Below are positions 25,101 to 35,763 of a stretch of 64,000 bases of DNA, piece by piece. The position numbers and the translations under genes were made by a program. The DNA comes from Blastobasis lacticolella (lineage: Eukaryota; Arthropoda; Insecta; Lepidoptera; Blastobasidae). The notes beneath the pieces are model-generated. The model worked only from the letters and a program-made list of their open reading frames with translations, did not search any database and was not told where the DNA came from. The stretch covers positions 10,042,001 through 10,106,000 of the forward strand of contig LR990050.1 of NCBI GenBank assembly GCA_905147135.1, in the 5' to 3' direction. Numbering within the stretch: position 1 is the stretch's first letter; each line of letters opens with the position of its first letter.

Positions 25101-28100
25101 AAAACCAGGGTACGAAAAATCATAAGTGTTTTAATTTTTTTAATAACTTATGTTTTTTTTGGAAACATATTGCAACACCAAATGTCATTAAAAAGTCATC
25201 GCATATCCAGAGCATCAAGACATCCATAGCCTTTTTGCTTTTCTAAAACAGTTTGCAAAAATAAAAGAAATTGACCTGGGGAGAAAAAAGGACCCGATTT
25301 GGGTTGATTTCATCGAGTTACCGAATGTGGGGCCCACAATGGAAAAGGGATAAAGAAACGCAAGGATCTATGATAAGTTGCGATTTTTTATTGTTTAGGA
25401 TGAATAATAAAACTGATGACGTTAGATAATACTAGTTAAGAAAAACAATTATATATTAAAATAAAAATGACACAAGTTAAAGCTGAAATTTTTTTAAATT
25501 AAATTGATCATAGGTAAGGAAGATTTAAATCAGTGAACCCTGACCTAATTCATTCCTGAACAAGTATGTGCCTGACGCCGCCAAGAGGGATGGCGTTTTG
25601 AACACCTAGAGGTATAAACACTAAAGCTACTATGCAGATAGCAAAATACATAAATAGCAGCACAGGTAATGTAATTTCCATTTAGCTGATTTCGGTAACG
25701 ATATCATCACCGTGTATCAGTTACGAGACCGATAATAGGTTGCTCATTTTCATGTAGCTCTACATAATAGGACGTGGCGAGTATTCCATATCTAGGTACC
25801 TATAATGCGTTAATTATATGCAAAGTATATTCTTGTAAGAGCTAAAAGCACTTACTCGTAATAATACACTTGACATACTTTATGTGTATAAGCCGACCGA
25901 TTTATAGTAAAACTTCGTATAAACTTTACCGACATTCCGTTATGGACCCTACAAATAATTGTAAAGTCACTTAGTCATTATCGAAAATGTTAACTGTCCA
26001 TAATAACAGATAAATGATTTCATTATAAGTAACTTTTATGTTATTTTCCTTATTTAAAATGTAATCATGTTTTAAGCTTGTCGACTTAATAAAGTGAACG
26101 TAAATGCCTTTTGGGGCAATACGGTAATGTCTGGTCAAATTGATGGAGAAAGGAAGTATAATTTTTTGAGTTATCGCCATTACTCGTGTAATTTTACTTT
26201 CATTGAGGTTGAGAGTTGCGAGAGCAAACGAGTTGCCTGAGAACTGCTTTGATCACTCCTCTCACGCAAGACGTAGGCATCAACATAACATCACCCATTT
26301 ATAGGAACGGCCGACATTAAATATTTCCGTTGATATCAACTTCACTCCACTCTCCGCTAATTACACTTAACAGCAATTGGACGGCCCGTTCGCAATTTAG
26401 ATCTAATACCTACATTTAATCAGGGAGGTACATTACGCATTTCGGTATGCGGGTAGTTATTTACAGAGTAATTATTTGACCACAGATGGGGTCCGCTTAA
26501 ATTAGTGTCTGGGCGCAACTAATGAATTCTGTTTGCCGCGATGCTACCCTAGACCGGTAATTGTCCGTAATACACGACTCATTATACCATTATTGCTAGG
26601 CCCCGATTGTTTTCTGCTCACCCAGTAATTACGTCAATTAATTCCAGCAGAGGCGCGCCGCGTGACACGCCGCTCCGCCGTTGCACATGACGTCATTTGT
26701 TATGCGCACACGCATTTTTCTCACGCACTCGCAAAAACAACAATGTATCATGTGTAACTCATTACTTGCTCGCGCAAAACATTATGGATCCCTCGCTCCA
26801 TATACGGGTCGAGTATACCTTTATGGTATCGCTTCTAACGCGTTGCCGTAATAACGTAAATTATTCACCGTCTTTAACGAGCCTGCGGTAATAGCTAAAT
26901 GGGTCGCCTTCAGTAAACAATCAGTTCCAATTTATCGGCACACCGTCCACCACATAATAATAGCGCGTACGTCAAACCAATCAAGGATCCAATTGAAGGG
27001 GGTAACTAGGTGGACATAACTCAGCGCAATCGATCAGCGCGCCGCCGCCGCCGATACATCTCGCTTATTGAAGCCGACGTCGCGACAATAAAGTTAATTG
27101 GAGTATATTAATGACGGCTCGTTAATAATAAAATAATAAAGATGACGTATGGCCCGGCGCCGCTATTCGCAATTAGCGCTCCGTAGGGGATCGCCCGCCG
27201 CCCCGCGCCCCGCGCCCCGCGCCCCGCGCCCCGCGCCGCCCCCGCGCCAACTCCAATAAATACAAATAGATTAGTGGTATTAATTCATCTCTAAGTAGTC
27301 TTCGTATAAGTGATCTGTTGAGATAACAACGTTTACCCAGAAAACACTGCTCCTTGAACGAGAAAAATAAGTTGCACGTCTATCTACAAAAAGTCAAATG
27401 AGATAATTGCCGCCTCGACTCCGGCTCTTAATGCTTTCACGCACAGCGGCAAAGTTAATCAATTCACTGCGGTTTCCCTTAATATTCTCGGAACGTATGC
27501 AGAGGCGCGTTAAGTCCTCTCGGATATAAAAAGGCCGATGGTTTTGCCCGTATTTATCGCGGAATCTCCGTATTTTTCCGCGGAATGCCGCAGGAGGCGC
27601 TCTAAGTGCGGTGGCCGGTCGTAGCGCGCGCATTTTGCCCATTTCAGGCACTAGAATGCGTGCTGTTAATGCCACAGTAATTACGGGCTAAGTGATCTCT
27701 ACCAGTTGTAAAGCCCCATAATCGATTCCATCGGCTCACGGATGTAACAGGATGGTATTTATGACGCATTAAAAACTCTCTTGTGCAACACAGCGCCTAC
27801 CTCCGCCGCGCGACCCACAGTGTCTTCATTACACCACATTCGGGAATGTAGCTGTGTACGGTTACATAAAAAACCAATAAAAGGAGAGTTAATAACGTGG
27901 GTTGTACATAAATATCCGCTGGTGGGTGAAGGCGCTACGTATTATTTTCGTTTTATTACCGCGGGGCCGAGAATTTGATAGAGACTTGGCTGCCGAACTG
28001 GCCCGGCAGTATAATTTCGCCAACACAGCCGGTTGCCAGCCAATGTATTAAGGCGCTGAAATGAAAAAGAAACCCGGAAATGGATGAAAAGTAATTTATT

Positions 28101-31100
28101 TTGTCGTTGAGCGGCGTGACAGTTACACGAGTGATCTCGTAATTACGCCGCTAGCCCGCCGGCCCGCGCCCGCCCCCGCCGCCGCTGCCGCTTGTGACCG
28201 GCGCCGCTGAGCTTAAAATTAATTTTCTAATTTCGGAGTGAAATTACTTCTAAACATGGTATATAATTGGAATCTGTAATAGCCCTTTGTTCCGAAATCC
28301 TTTCTTGACGAGGAAACTCATTTGAAATTGAAGAGCTAGCGTGGAACGGCTGGGGCCCTGTCTCTACTTAGCTTCGCACCTCGTGCTCCTCTAATTCAAT
28401 CAAAGATAAGCCAATCTGATTTAATTACGCACAATAGGGTACTTCGTTTTATTTTTATGTTTTATGAATGGCAATAACTATGGAGTGGAGATTAGATGCA
28501 GCGAGACAGCACTCGGGCCCTAACGATGCGATGGCAGCGTTGATAGCGATAAATTGTCATCGCACGAGCGTCGGCGGCGGGCGGCGCAGTCACGCGTGCC
28601 CGCAACAGTAGGTAACATTCCTTGGATTCAATTAAATGCCAGGTTATTGTAATGAACCCGCATCACGACCGCCCCGCAATCATTCCGTGCAATTTACAAT
28701 CGTTCATTGCGTTTTGCAATTAACCTGGCATCCCTGCGAGAGCGTACCTCTATGGCTATTCATCATGCTGTGTACATGAGTCTATCACGGTTAATGCAGT
28801 CGTACATACTATGTTGATAATTTATACGGCAAACAACCTCGCGTAATGTCCAATCATCACACTTTTTAAAGCATATTGTTAGGTGTTTACCTATGAAATT
28901 AGCGTTTTGTATGGCGAAAGTGACGGAAACTGTCATTTCAACAAGCAATTTTTAAATTTTGTGGAAATTACCTATGTTAAAACTGTGTAAGTGTAATCGT
29001 ATATAACATTAAGCTTCATTTTAATAACTACCGTTTTCATAAAATTACATCTGGTTAAAGAGGAAAAACTGACGACAAATGAAAAGTTGTATTTTCAAAC
29101 CCTTGTTTAAACATGAGAAATTATTTATTAATCACTTTTATGTACTTACTGGCATCTAAGTATACTCTTTTTTCGAACTCAAGTATTAATTTCGATATGT
29201 TATGTACAATTAAAAATATATGAGTAAATATATAATTTCGAAAAAAACGCCAACTTCGTAGGAGAATACGTGCAATCTAGACAGACAGTTGTTTACGAAA
29301 AACTAAAATACTCACTTGAATACTTATTTAACGCGTGCTCATATTCATTACGAGAGCAAACAATCGTACGGAATAATCTAAAGTGCGCTACTAATGGATT
29401 TGTATACTGTGGTTGCAGCTGTTCTAAATGCTCGCAGTCTATTCTGTTAGTCGCGGGTCACTCATTAAACAATGGAGCTGATTGCGTAGTTGCGATACCC
29501 ATTATACGGGCCCTAATTAGATTTAACCAAATGCGGGTTTCGCATTAATAACGAACTGTGGTGATGTAAAAAATTAACAAGCAGGATGCGCGCCCTGAAT
29601 AACATAATTACTTTCTGCGGGGCGTAGGGCCGCGTACGCAGCCAATTACGACAAATCCACGCTCGCGCCAATATTGATTAGCAATTACGTATTCAACCAC
29701 TTCATTGATTGAATAACTAATTTGATATAGTTATCTGGTTCTGTGTAATAAAAATATATGAATGGACTTTGATAATATGATTATTTAATGAGTCATTTTT
29801 GACTTTTTTGACTTTAGCGTTTGGTTAGCAACTAATACTGTGTGAGTTGTAATTATGAAATTCCTGGCGGTCCCGCGCCGCCCCCCGCGCCCCGCCGCCC
29901 GCCGCTAAATCCCCATCGTTAACATTTCCGTTATTAAAAAAGTACGAGACTTTGTCATCAGAGAAGTTAGTTTTTTTTTAATTAAAATTATGAAATTGAT
30001 ATTGCCTTTACGTCCGAGTTCGCTTCCTAACTCAACCTTGTGGAAGTTTAAATTAATTTTTGAATTAAGCCTAATAGCAGTGGTAAACCATTTCTATGGA
30101 AAGAGTTTTCTGTTTAAGTAATTAAAATTCCAATTATTTGATCGCAGAATACCGTGTCTTAATTGCTTTTCGTTGCTGAAATAAAAGAGATCGCTGGTAA
30201 TTAATATCTGAACGATTAATCATTTTAAACGGGAAATAATTACCTAAAAGCTGACCGTGAACAAGGGTTACCTGTTATAAGCGTATACTATCCGCGTGAT
30301 TCATTATTTTTTATTGATGAATAGTGCTTAACATTGCTATTACTCATTCAATCTCTAAGGGGCCTAATGAGCAAAAGGTGGAAGAGAGTAATTTCGTAAA
30401 TATGAAAGGAAGTACCTATGCGTGCCCGATGAGAAAAGAAAGACACAGTAATACAGCGAATGAAGCCAACTAAGTTGTCAGTGTGTGCGCAGAGTAAATC
30501 TGTTAATTGCGGATTTAAAAGTACCAGCACGCTATATTCTCATACGCCAATCAAACTCATATGAAGTTGAAACAATCTACGTCATAAATTATTTTCCGAG
30601 AGAAAGGCTCCGAGCGAAACTTAAGCCTGACATAAGTGGGCAATAAACTTCAGCCAATTTGGAGATTCGCATCTGGAGGCTCTTATTAAAGCCCGAAAGT
30701 TAGTCCTTTTCATCCATCACTCGTAATACGTGTGTGAGTTATTGTATGAAAAATTGAAGAATAAATTGAGTCGCTGCAGCAGCGGCGAGACATAAATCCC
30801 AACTGAGCCCTCAATATTGTTTTAAAGGGGAAGTGGCCATAAATTTTATCAGGGCCGCCCAGAGCGGGCGGGAGCGGCGCGCGCGCGTCACGCCGCCGCG
30901 CCGCCCGCGTGCGCCGCCACGCTACGGCACGCCACGCCACGCCGCCGTAGCCACCGCAATTTTCCGCCCTTGCTTGTGCATTCGGTGCTCATATGAATTT
31001 GTTCTCGTATTCCCGAAGAAATTGAAGCCATCTTACGGATAAATCCCGGCGACGTCGAAATTGCTGCACTGGTCTCAGATCCGCAGCCAAAATGGTAACT

Positions 31101-31867
31101 TCATTTGTAGTTAACAATGGAATTCATTTTCTATTACTTAGCATAAAGTATTACACGCTAGAAGATTTTTCCATCTTACCAAACATAATAATAGCGGAGG
31201 CAACGTAAAATACGATTTTGATTATGATAAAGGCTTGTAAAGTGCGGGGACCCCGAAGTGCCGGAGGCAGCCAACTTTATTTGCTATCGTTTCTGGCTTA
31301 TACTTAATACGAATTGCATTACGGTTTTAATATGAAAATAACTCCCTTTCTGTGCAGGTGGGTTGTCAAATCGGGCGATGGTGAGATTGAAAGTTCAATC
31401 AGCCGGCAGCCGCTCCTCGGGCAGCGTCGTGGGGCACAATAAAAAATCGCTTATTTTTATCAATACGATCTGGGTGTCGGACATTTCGCATAAATGTGAT
31501 ATTGCAATATCGTTCGTCCCCTTTTTAATATCGCGACGGACGCTGTTGGGCGGTTTATGGCACAACCCTTCCCGCGTTTTATTCGCGACCTGTTTGTCCT
31601 AATATTATGAAAAATTTACGTCAGCGAAACGAAAACGTCGAGTTGCTTACATATTTTATTGTTGGATCGTAGCGAGGTTCTGATTGCGTATCTGTAGCGT
31701 TTTCTTTATAAGAGTGGCCAGAGTTGTAAAACCATAGTTATAGTTAACAGCCTTCATCATTGAACAGCGATCCTAATGATGAAGGAATTGAGTAGTTTTG
31801 TAAATAAGGCTGGTTACTCACTGGTGCCACTGTCGGGATTGTGCATGGCCGGCGGGTCGCGTATCAT
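21965..31867 (-). CDS. Bx: LIM-only protein, LMO1/Beadex (dLMO) orthologue, five coding exons
   Basis: Spliced CDS: join of 31867-31822, 24777-24543, 23603-23478, 23233-23092 and 22117-21965 on the minus strand, 702 nt, 233 aa plus stop. All junctions are GT-AG and the phases agree (1, 2, 2, 0). LIM1 has ligands C38, C41, H59, C62, C65, C68, C88 and D91. LIM2 has C102, C105, H124, C127, C130, C133, C152 and D155. The stretches [13 protein letters not shown] and [12 protein letters not shown] are LMO hallmarks. There is no homeodomain and the tail is short, so this is LMO rather than LIM-homeodomain. Family knowledge: nuclear LMO proteins have no DNA-binding domain; they bind Chip/Ldb and displace LIM-homeodomain partners, and in flies dLMO limits Apterous activity in the dorsal wing. 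Introns are about 7.0, 0.94, 0.24 and 0.97 kb. Family identity is very secure; exact N-terminal isoforms are not, because insects often use several Bx promoters. Confidence 0.95.
23092..23233 (-). CDS. Bx: Bx coding exon 4 (LIM2, second zinc finger and hinge)
   Basis: Acceptor TTAACCTGTGCAG before 23233; donor GTACTA from 23091; 142 nt. Completes Arg136 and encodes residues 137-183. [20 protein letters not shown] supplies the last LIM2 ligands C152 and D155. It is followed by EERLVFASM, typical of insect dLMO, and a basic hinge with IRRQVSGLQ. The exon ends in phase 0. Intron 4 upstream is only 244 nt. Confidence 0.96.
23478..23603 (-). CDS. Bx: Bx coding exon 3 (LIM2, first zinc finger)
   Basis: Acceptor TTTCAAAACAG before 23603, donor GTGATT from 23477. 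It completes Arg94, encodes residues 95-135, and ends with two bases of Arg136. It contains the inter-LIM linker LFGATGN and the first half of LIM2: C102, C105, H124, C127, C130 and C133. [12 protein letters not shown] and [15 protein letters not shown] are near-invariant in LMO family proteins. A 126-nt exon. Confidence 0.96.
24175..24330. mobile_element. MITE, family A, inside Bx intron 3
   Basis: Left 'ggaacctaattttgaaaccgctccatccacg' and right reverse complement 'GGGATCCTATTTTTGAAACCGCTCGCATCCACG' are long imperfect inverted repeats. The interior has a 'gaaagagatag' phrase shared, in reverse, with family B. No coding capacity. Confidence 0.82.
24360..24522 (+). repeat. dispersed repeat in Bx intron 3, second copy at 50.0 kb
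   Basis: Homologous along its length to the reverse complement of 50050-50215. Shared phrases: gccacctgatggaaagtggtcac, gacatcagcaacaccagggg, cttgaacgat and tccaaaggaaacac. It begins after a poly-T run (24341-24356) and stops about 20 bp from the donor of Bx exon 2. Confidence 0.8.
24543..24777 (-). CDS. Bx: Bx coding exon 2 (LIM1 domain)
   Basis: Acceptor is a pyrimidine tract ending CCCTCCCCAG just before 24777; donor is GTTAGT from 24542. Encodes residues 16-93 plus two bases of Arg94. A linker ([18 protein letters not shown]) leads into LIM1, residues 38-91, with pattern C-x2-C-x17-H-x2-C-x2-C-x2-C-x19-C-x2-D, all ligands present. The exon ends in ...KRDYLR, and the next begins LFG, the usual inter-LIM junction of LMO proteins. 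The GTG at 24739-24737 is an internal valine codon, not a start. Confidence 0.95.
24934..24975. repeat. perfect 12-bp inverted repeat
   Basis: acaaaggatcag (24934-24945) and ctgatcctttgt (24964-24975) with an 18-bp loop, in Bx intron 2. Confidence 0.7.
27193..27248 (-). repeat. GC minisatellite with G-quadruplex potential
   Basis: About five tandem units of 'ccccgcg' on the plus strand; the Bx-sense strand therefore carries repeated GGGGCGC. Located in Bx intron 2. Confidence 0.75.
31822..31867 (-). CDS. Bx: Bx coding exon 1 (N-terminus, residues 1-15 plus one base)
   Basis: Starts at ATG 31867-31865 and ends ...GGCACCA before donor GTGAGT (31821-31816). It encodes [15 protein letters not shown] plus the first base of a Ser codon that the next exon completes with GT, which gives a continuous frame into the LIM1 exon. 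An in-frame TGA at 31891-31889 lies upstream within the same exon, so this ATG is the first possible start in this transcript form; it has G at -3. A second in-frame ATG (Met8) could also serve. The assignment rests on phase match, a strong donor and a strong acceptor, not on a conserved domain. A different first coding exon may exist for other isoforms. Confidence 0.8.
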
Positions 31868-31902
31868 GGCGCGGCCGTCACTCGCGCATCACAGCCTCCT
31901 AT
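31868..31902 (-). other. Bx: Bx 5'UTR segment of exon 1 with a tiny uORF
   Basis: Acceptor TACATTGTTTCAG ends at 31903, so transcription begins further upstream and at least one noncoding exon precedes this one. The 35-nt leader part holds ATG-CGC-GAG-TGA (31889-31878), a three-codon upstream ORF out of frame with the main ATG, and an in-frame TGA at 31891-31889. Confidence 0.7.
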
Positions 31903-32287
31903 CTGAAACAATGTACACGTACCTTATATTAGGACTTTTAACAATTTAATTTATGTAAACATCCAAAATTATATTAACTTTCTTATCTCTACCAATGACC
32001 CGTCTACACATATATTTTATAGAGGAACTTTTCTCATGTTTTCATGTTTGGATTTTGGGGGTAGGTAATCTCCATAACTACTGTACAGATTTTGTTTTTT
32101 TAAATAATGTGAAGCTAGCTACATTATTCTCGAGTATTGTAGGGTTTTGGTCCCGGCATAATAATAAGATCACGCAGGATAGTTACAAGAACTGCACGCT
32201 GCACGCTGACTGCAAAGTTTACAAGCTAAAGAAACTATTGAAAATAGTGCTTTCCTCAATGAAGCATTTATCTTGATCGTTGCAATA

Positions 32288-32325
32288 CGGTGTCCGGAAG
32301 CGTAGAATAGCACACACCAAACACA
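32288..32325 (+). mobile_element. RTE-like LINE 3'UTR fragment
   Basis: 'ggtgtccggaagcgtagaatagcac' resembles the start of the longer fragment at 51852. It is short and its end is unclear. Confidence 0.45.
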
Positions 32326-34897
32326 GTGCCAACGAGTCGGCGTAAACAGTGACCAAAGCCGAGGCAGATTGCTAGCTAACTAGAACATCCGTAGACCAGA
32401 AAATGCTTGCCAAGCTTGGAGATTATGTCAGGTTGCTGTTTGACAATGGAGAGTTAAATACCGCCTTATGTGGTAACATCTCGAAGTAATTTTGAAGTGC
32501 AAGACAGCTGAGCAAGACTTTTGGAAGTAGGAAGATTTGCTAACCAAAAAGCTGAGTTTGCTTGCTCCTATTGTATTTGCAGCAGTTCTGTGTGATTTAT
32601 TCCCAAAGAATGGCTGGCGGTCCGCGGTCGCAAGACGAGCCCGAGTGGACACGACGCACGCGTCCGCGGAACCTCATTAGAATAAACGATATCCTCTGCT
32701 GTACGTACGTCCACTCCGCGCGGGGTCTTATTACTCCAACAAACTGCCGTCAAACGGGGCCCGCCACCAGCGCACACCAAATCCTACCTACAGACCTACG
32801 CCCCAATGCCCATTTCCCCACTGTAACGCGAACCTCAAACGCCTCCAGATGCCCCTAGCTAACATAGATCCTTATGTCCAAAGTATTAGGATAGAATTTT
32901 CAAAAGAACGCGGATAACAAACACGCCACTCTGGGACTTTACTTGTGCGCGGAAATGTCTATACAAAGCTGTAAATTGAAACTCGTGAAATATATCGTAA
33001 TAACTCTATGAACAGGCTGGACTGTCTAATCAGTAAGATATCTGCAGTATATTTTCTTGTAATTTCTAAGGACATTTTATGTAAATAGTCAACTAGTTTA
33101 AGTGCCTAGCTTTGAAGACAACATAGAGCCATTAAGGCCTTTACATCTAAGTATGAACTATGTACCAACAAAATTTTGCGCTGAACAAAAGACTTGGATT
33201 GGAAGTTGGATCTAAACTGCGCTACGCAGCCACTTGTTTCGCGAGTAAGAAACGGCGTCAACTCATAAATAAAGTGAACTGGGATATCGGAAGCAGCTTA
33301 TTTATTATCGGAGCTGTAGTGGTATAAAATCCATCGCGATGCTATTTGGCGCGATTTATCTGAGAGCCGATAGTAACGCCGGCGCCGGCGCATCGCGGCG
33401 CGGGCTTCAACAACTACCCTATATGCTGGTGTACCACAGTCTTGTTATCTTTCTTTCTTCTTAGAAGGTTTTTACGAGTATTCATTGGATGGTGTAAAGT
33501 AGCAGTGTGTGTCAATCATGAAGTTAAAAAGTTGTTAATAATGTTCATATTGTCTACCTACCTATACCTATGTCTAATAAATTTCACAAATAGGTGACAA
33601 GTGATGTAGGTAGTATTTATTAGAAGAAGAGATATGGTTAGAATATTCAAGTTCGTATTATGAACAAGCAACTTCGATTCGTATACCATTTACAATACTA
33701 TAAAAGCAAATCGTGCCTATTCGATTCATAAAACATTACAGTACCATTCATCGCAAATAAAAACACATAAAATAAAAAAAACAGAATATGCTATCAAACT
33801 CAAGCGGAATGAAAAAAACTTTTATAACCGCATCGAAATTCCCATCAGCACCTGTTACAAAGGCGGCTATCAAATTACCCGCGACACATCCGCGGCGGGC
33901 GAGCGCGCCTCCGTCCATAAATACGGTATTCGTTATGCATTTCTCATATTCATGAATCCGTTTTATTGGCCCCAATAAAATATGAACATCTCAGAATGGA
34001 TATGAGAGAGCGGGCAAATCTAATATGGATTGCTTGCGCCGGCTTCGGTCCGATCGGCGGCGGGCAGCTGCGCTGCAGCGAGCTCGCACCGGTGCGGGGT
34101 AGCTTTGATTACACCTCGGGTTAATAACGTCGTAAGCACCGCTTTTAATGTCACGGAAGTACTGACTGGAAATCGCAACTAAATTGTACTGTAATGTAAT
34201 ACAAGGTAATAAATTAGATTGTTCCACACACAAAACCGAACCATTAACTGGAATCGCTATATCTCACGTCGACTTAGGTGATGCTGCTCGCATCTCCCGA
34301 GACCGGGTCCGGTGACAAAGGAGTAATACCGGCGTCACTCCCCTCCGCGGGTATAATGCGAATTTAAAGGGCACTGTCACACTAAACCTGCCGCAGAAAA
34401 GGGCAGCTCTTCCGTCGACGTGTCAAAAATTCAACAGAGTGCCGGGATAAGTGGAATGGATGGCGACGTCGTAGTCCCGGATAAAATATTCTACGTCAAA
34501 TCGTACGTCACTGGCTCTCGACTTGGTCTCGCCGAGAGTGCTTCGCGGAAGTCTCTTATTTATTCGCTTTATGTCAGCTTCAGCACGGGTCCTTTGTGCC
34601 TATTGGATTTACAAGCGGCCATTACGGCGTTTTATAAAGTGAGAGTCGGTGGCGTGCATGATACGGTAATTTCGTTGGCTCGTCGTCCCACCCCTCCATT
34701 CGGTATTAAATCGATGCACCGCTCGAAACTAAAAGGTTCGCATAATTACTGGTAATGAGGCAGCCCTGCACAGTGTACGTTATATAACCAATCCCAACGC
34801 ATTAAAACTAACTCGCGAGAAGAGAAATCCATTAGAGGCATTTCCAGTAATTTAGGGTGCGCGGCGGAAACCCATTTGGGCATTACTGGGGTGGGAG

Positions 34898-34928
34898 GGT
34901 AGCGGCGAGCGGCGAGCGGCGAGCGGCC
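34898..34928. repeat. tandem 'gcggcga' repeat
   Basis: About four units of gcggcga/gcgagcg in a GC-rich patch. Confidence 0.65.
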
Positions 34929-35724
34929 GGCCGGCGAGTGCGACTATCCGGGAGTCTCCATTATGATTGCGTTATCGACGCGATCAATTAAGCCGCATTA
35001 CGTTTAAATTCACCTGGCCGTCAATTACGCGGCTGCGAGCGGCGCGAATCACCGCCGAAGCGAATTATGGACATACCCCTCGACGCACCATCCCAAAATT
35101 GCGCTCACCGCCAACCAAGTGACATAACATGCGACAATGCATTATAACCCACTTTAAATTAGGGCTCCCACGATACAAATAAATTGAATCCATTAATGTC
35201 GAAGTAATCTGTTAGACACTCCCCTCTGACTCCACACTGATCAAATTCATTATTCACCGGCAGGGAGCAATTAAAGCTCCACTAATCAATCTCAAACTTC
35301 AGCCAGAGCTGAACTCTAATCAAGAAAACTCCTATTCCGTGAAAGCTTTCCGAACAAAATTTAACTTAATTAAAAATGTAAATTAAATTCCTAGGCGCTT
35401 CCACAAGCATCACGTCGTCGTCCCGCGTCCCGCCGAGCGCCGGGCTTTTGATTGCAGCTAAAAGGTTTGGGATTAGTGCGCGAAAGAGCTTTCAGTGCAT
35501 TTGTAGAGCTTTTAAGTGGGAAGCTTTTGCTTAAGACACTTACATACAATGTAAATTTTATGCTCCACCTTGAAAATATATCTCAGCCGCCATTAATAAG
35601 GAAATGGATCTGCCTAATGGAGTGACACTCGGGTGTGCTCCGCCGGTACGGAGGACGAATTACTTTCCTTACAAAGTGTGTCAATTTGTGTTTGTTAGGA
35701 AACGGCATTAGTGCGGACAGGCGG

Positions 35725-35763
35725 CGGCGGGGGCGGGGGCGGGGGCGGGGAAGGGGTTGGGGT
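35725..35763 (+). repeat. G-run cluster with G-quadruplex potential
   Basis: At least five runs of four or more G separated by one to two bases (gggggcgggggc... then aaggggttgggg), on the plus strand, opposite to Bx transcription. Confidence 0.7.

Larger units (their letters stand above)
24778..31821. other. Bx intron 2, largely repeat-free
   Basis: About 7.0 kb between the LIM1 exon and the N-terminal exon. It holds a small hairpin (24934-24975) and GC islands at 27040-27250, 28140-28210, 28560-28600, 29870-29905 and 30850-30950. Many TAATTA/AATTAA motifs lie between them. No SINE, LINE or DNA transposon recognised. The open frames here have no family resemblance. Confidence 0.6.
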
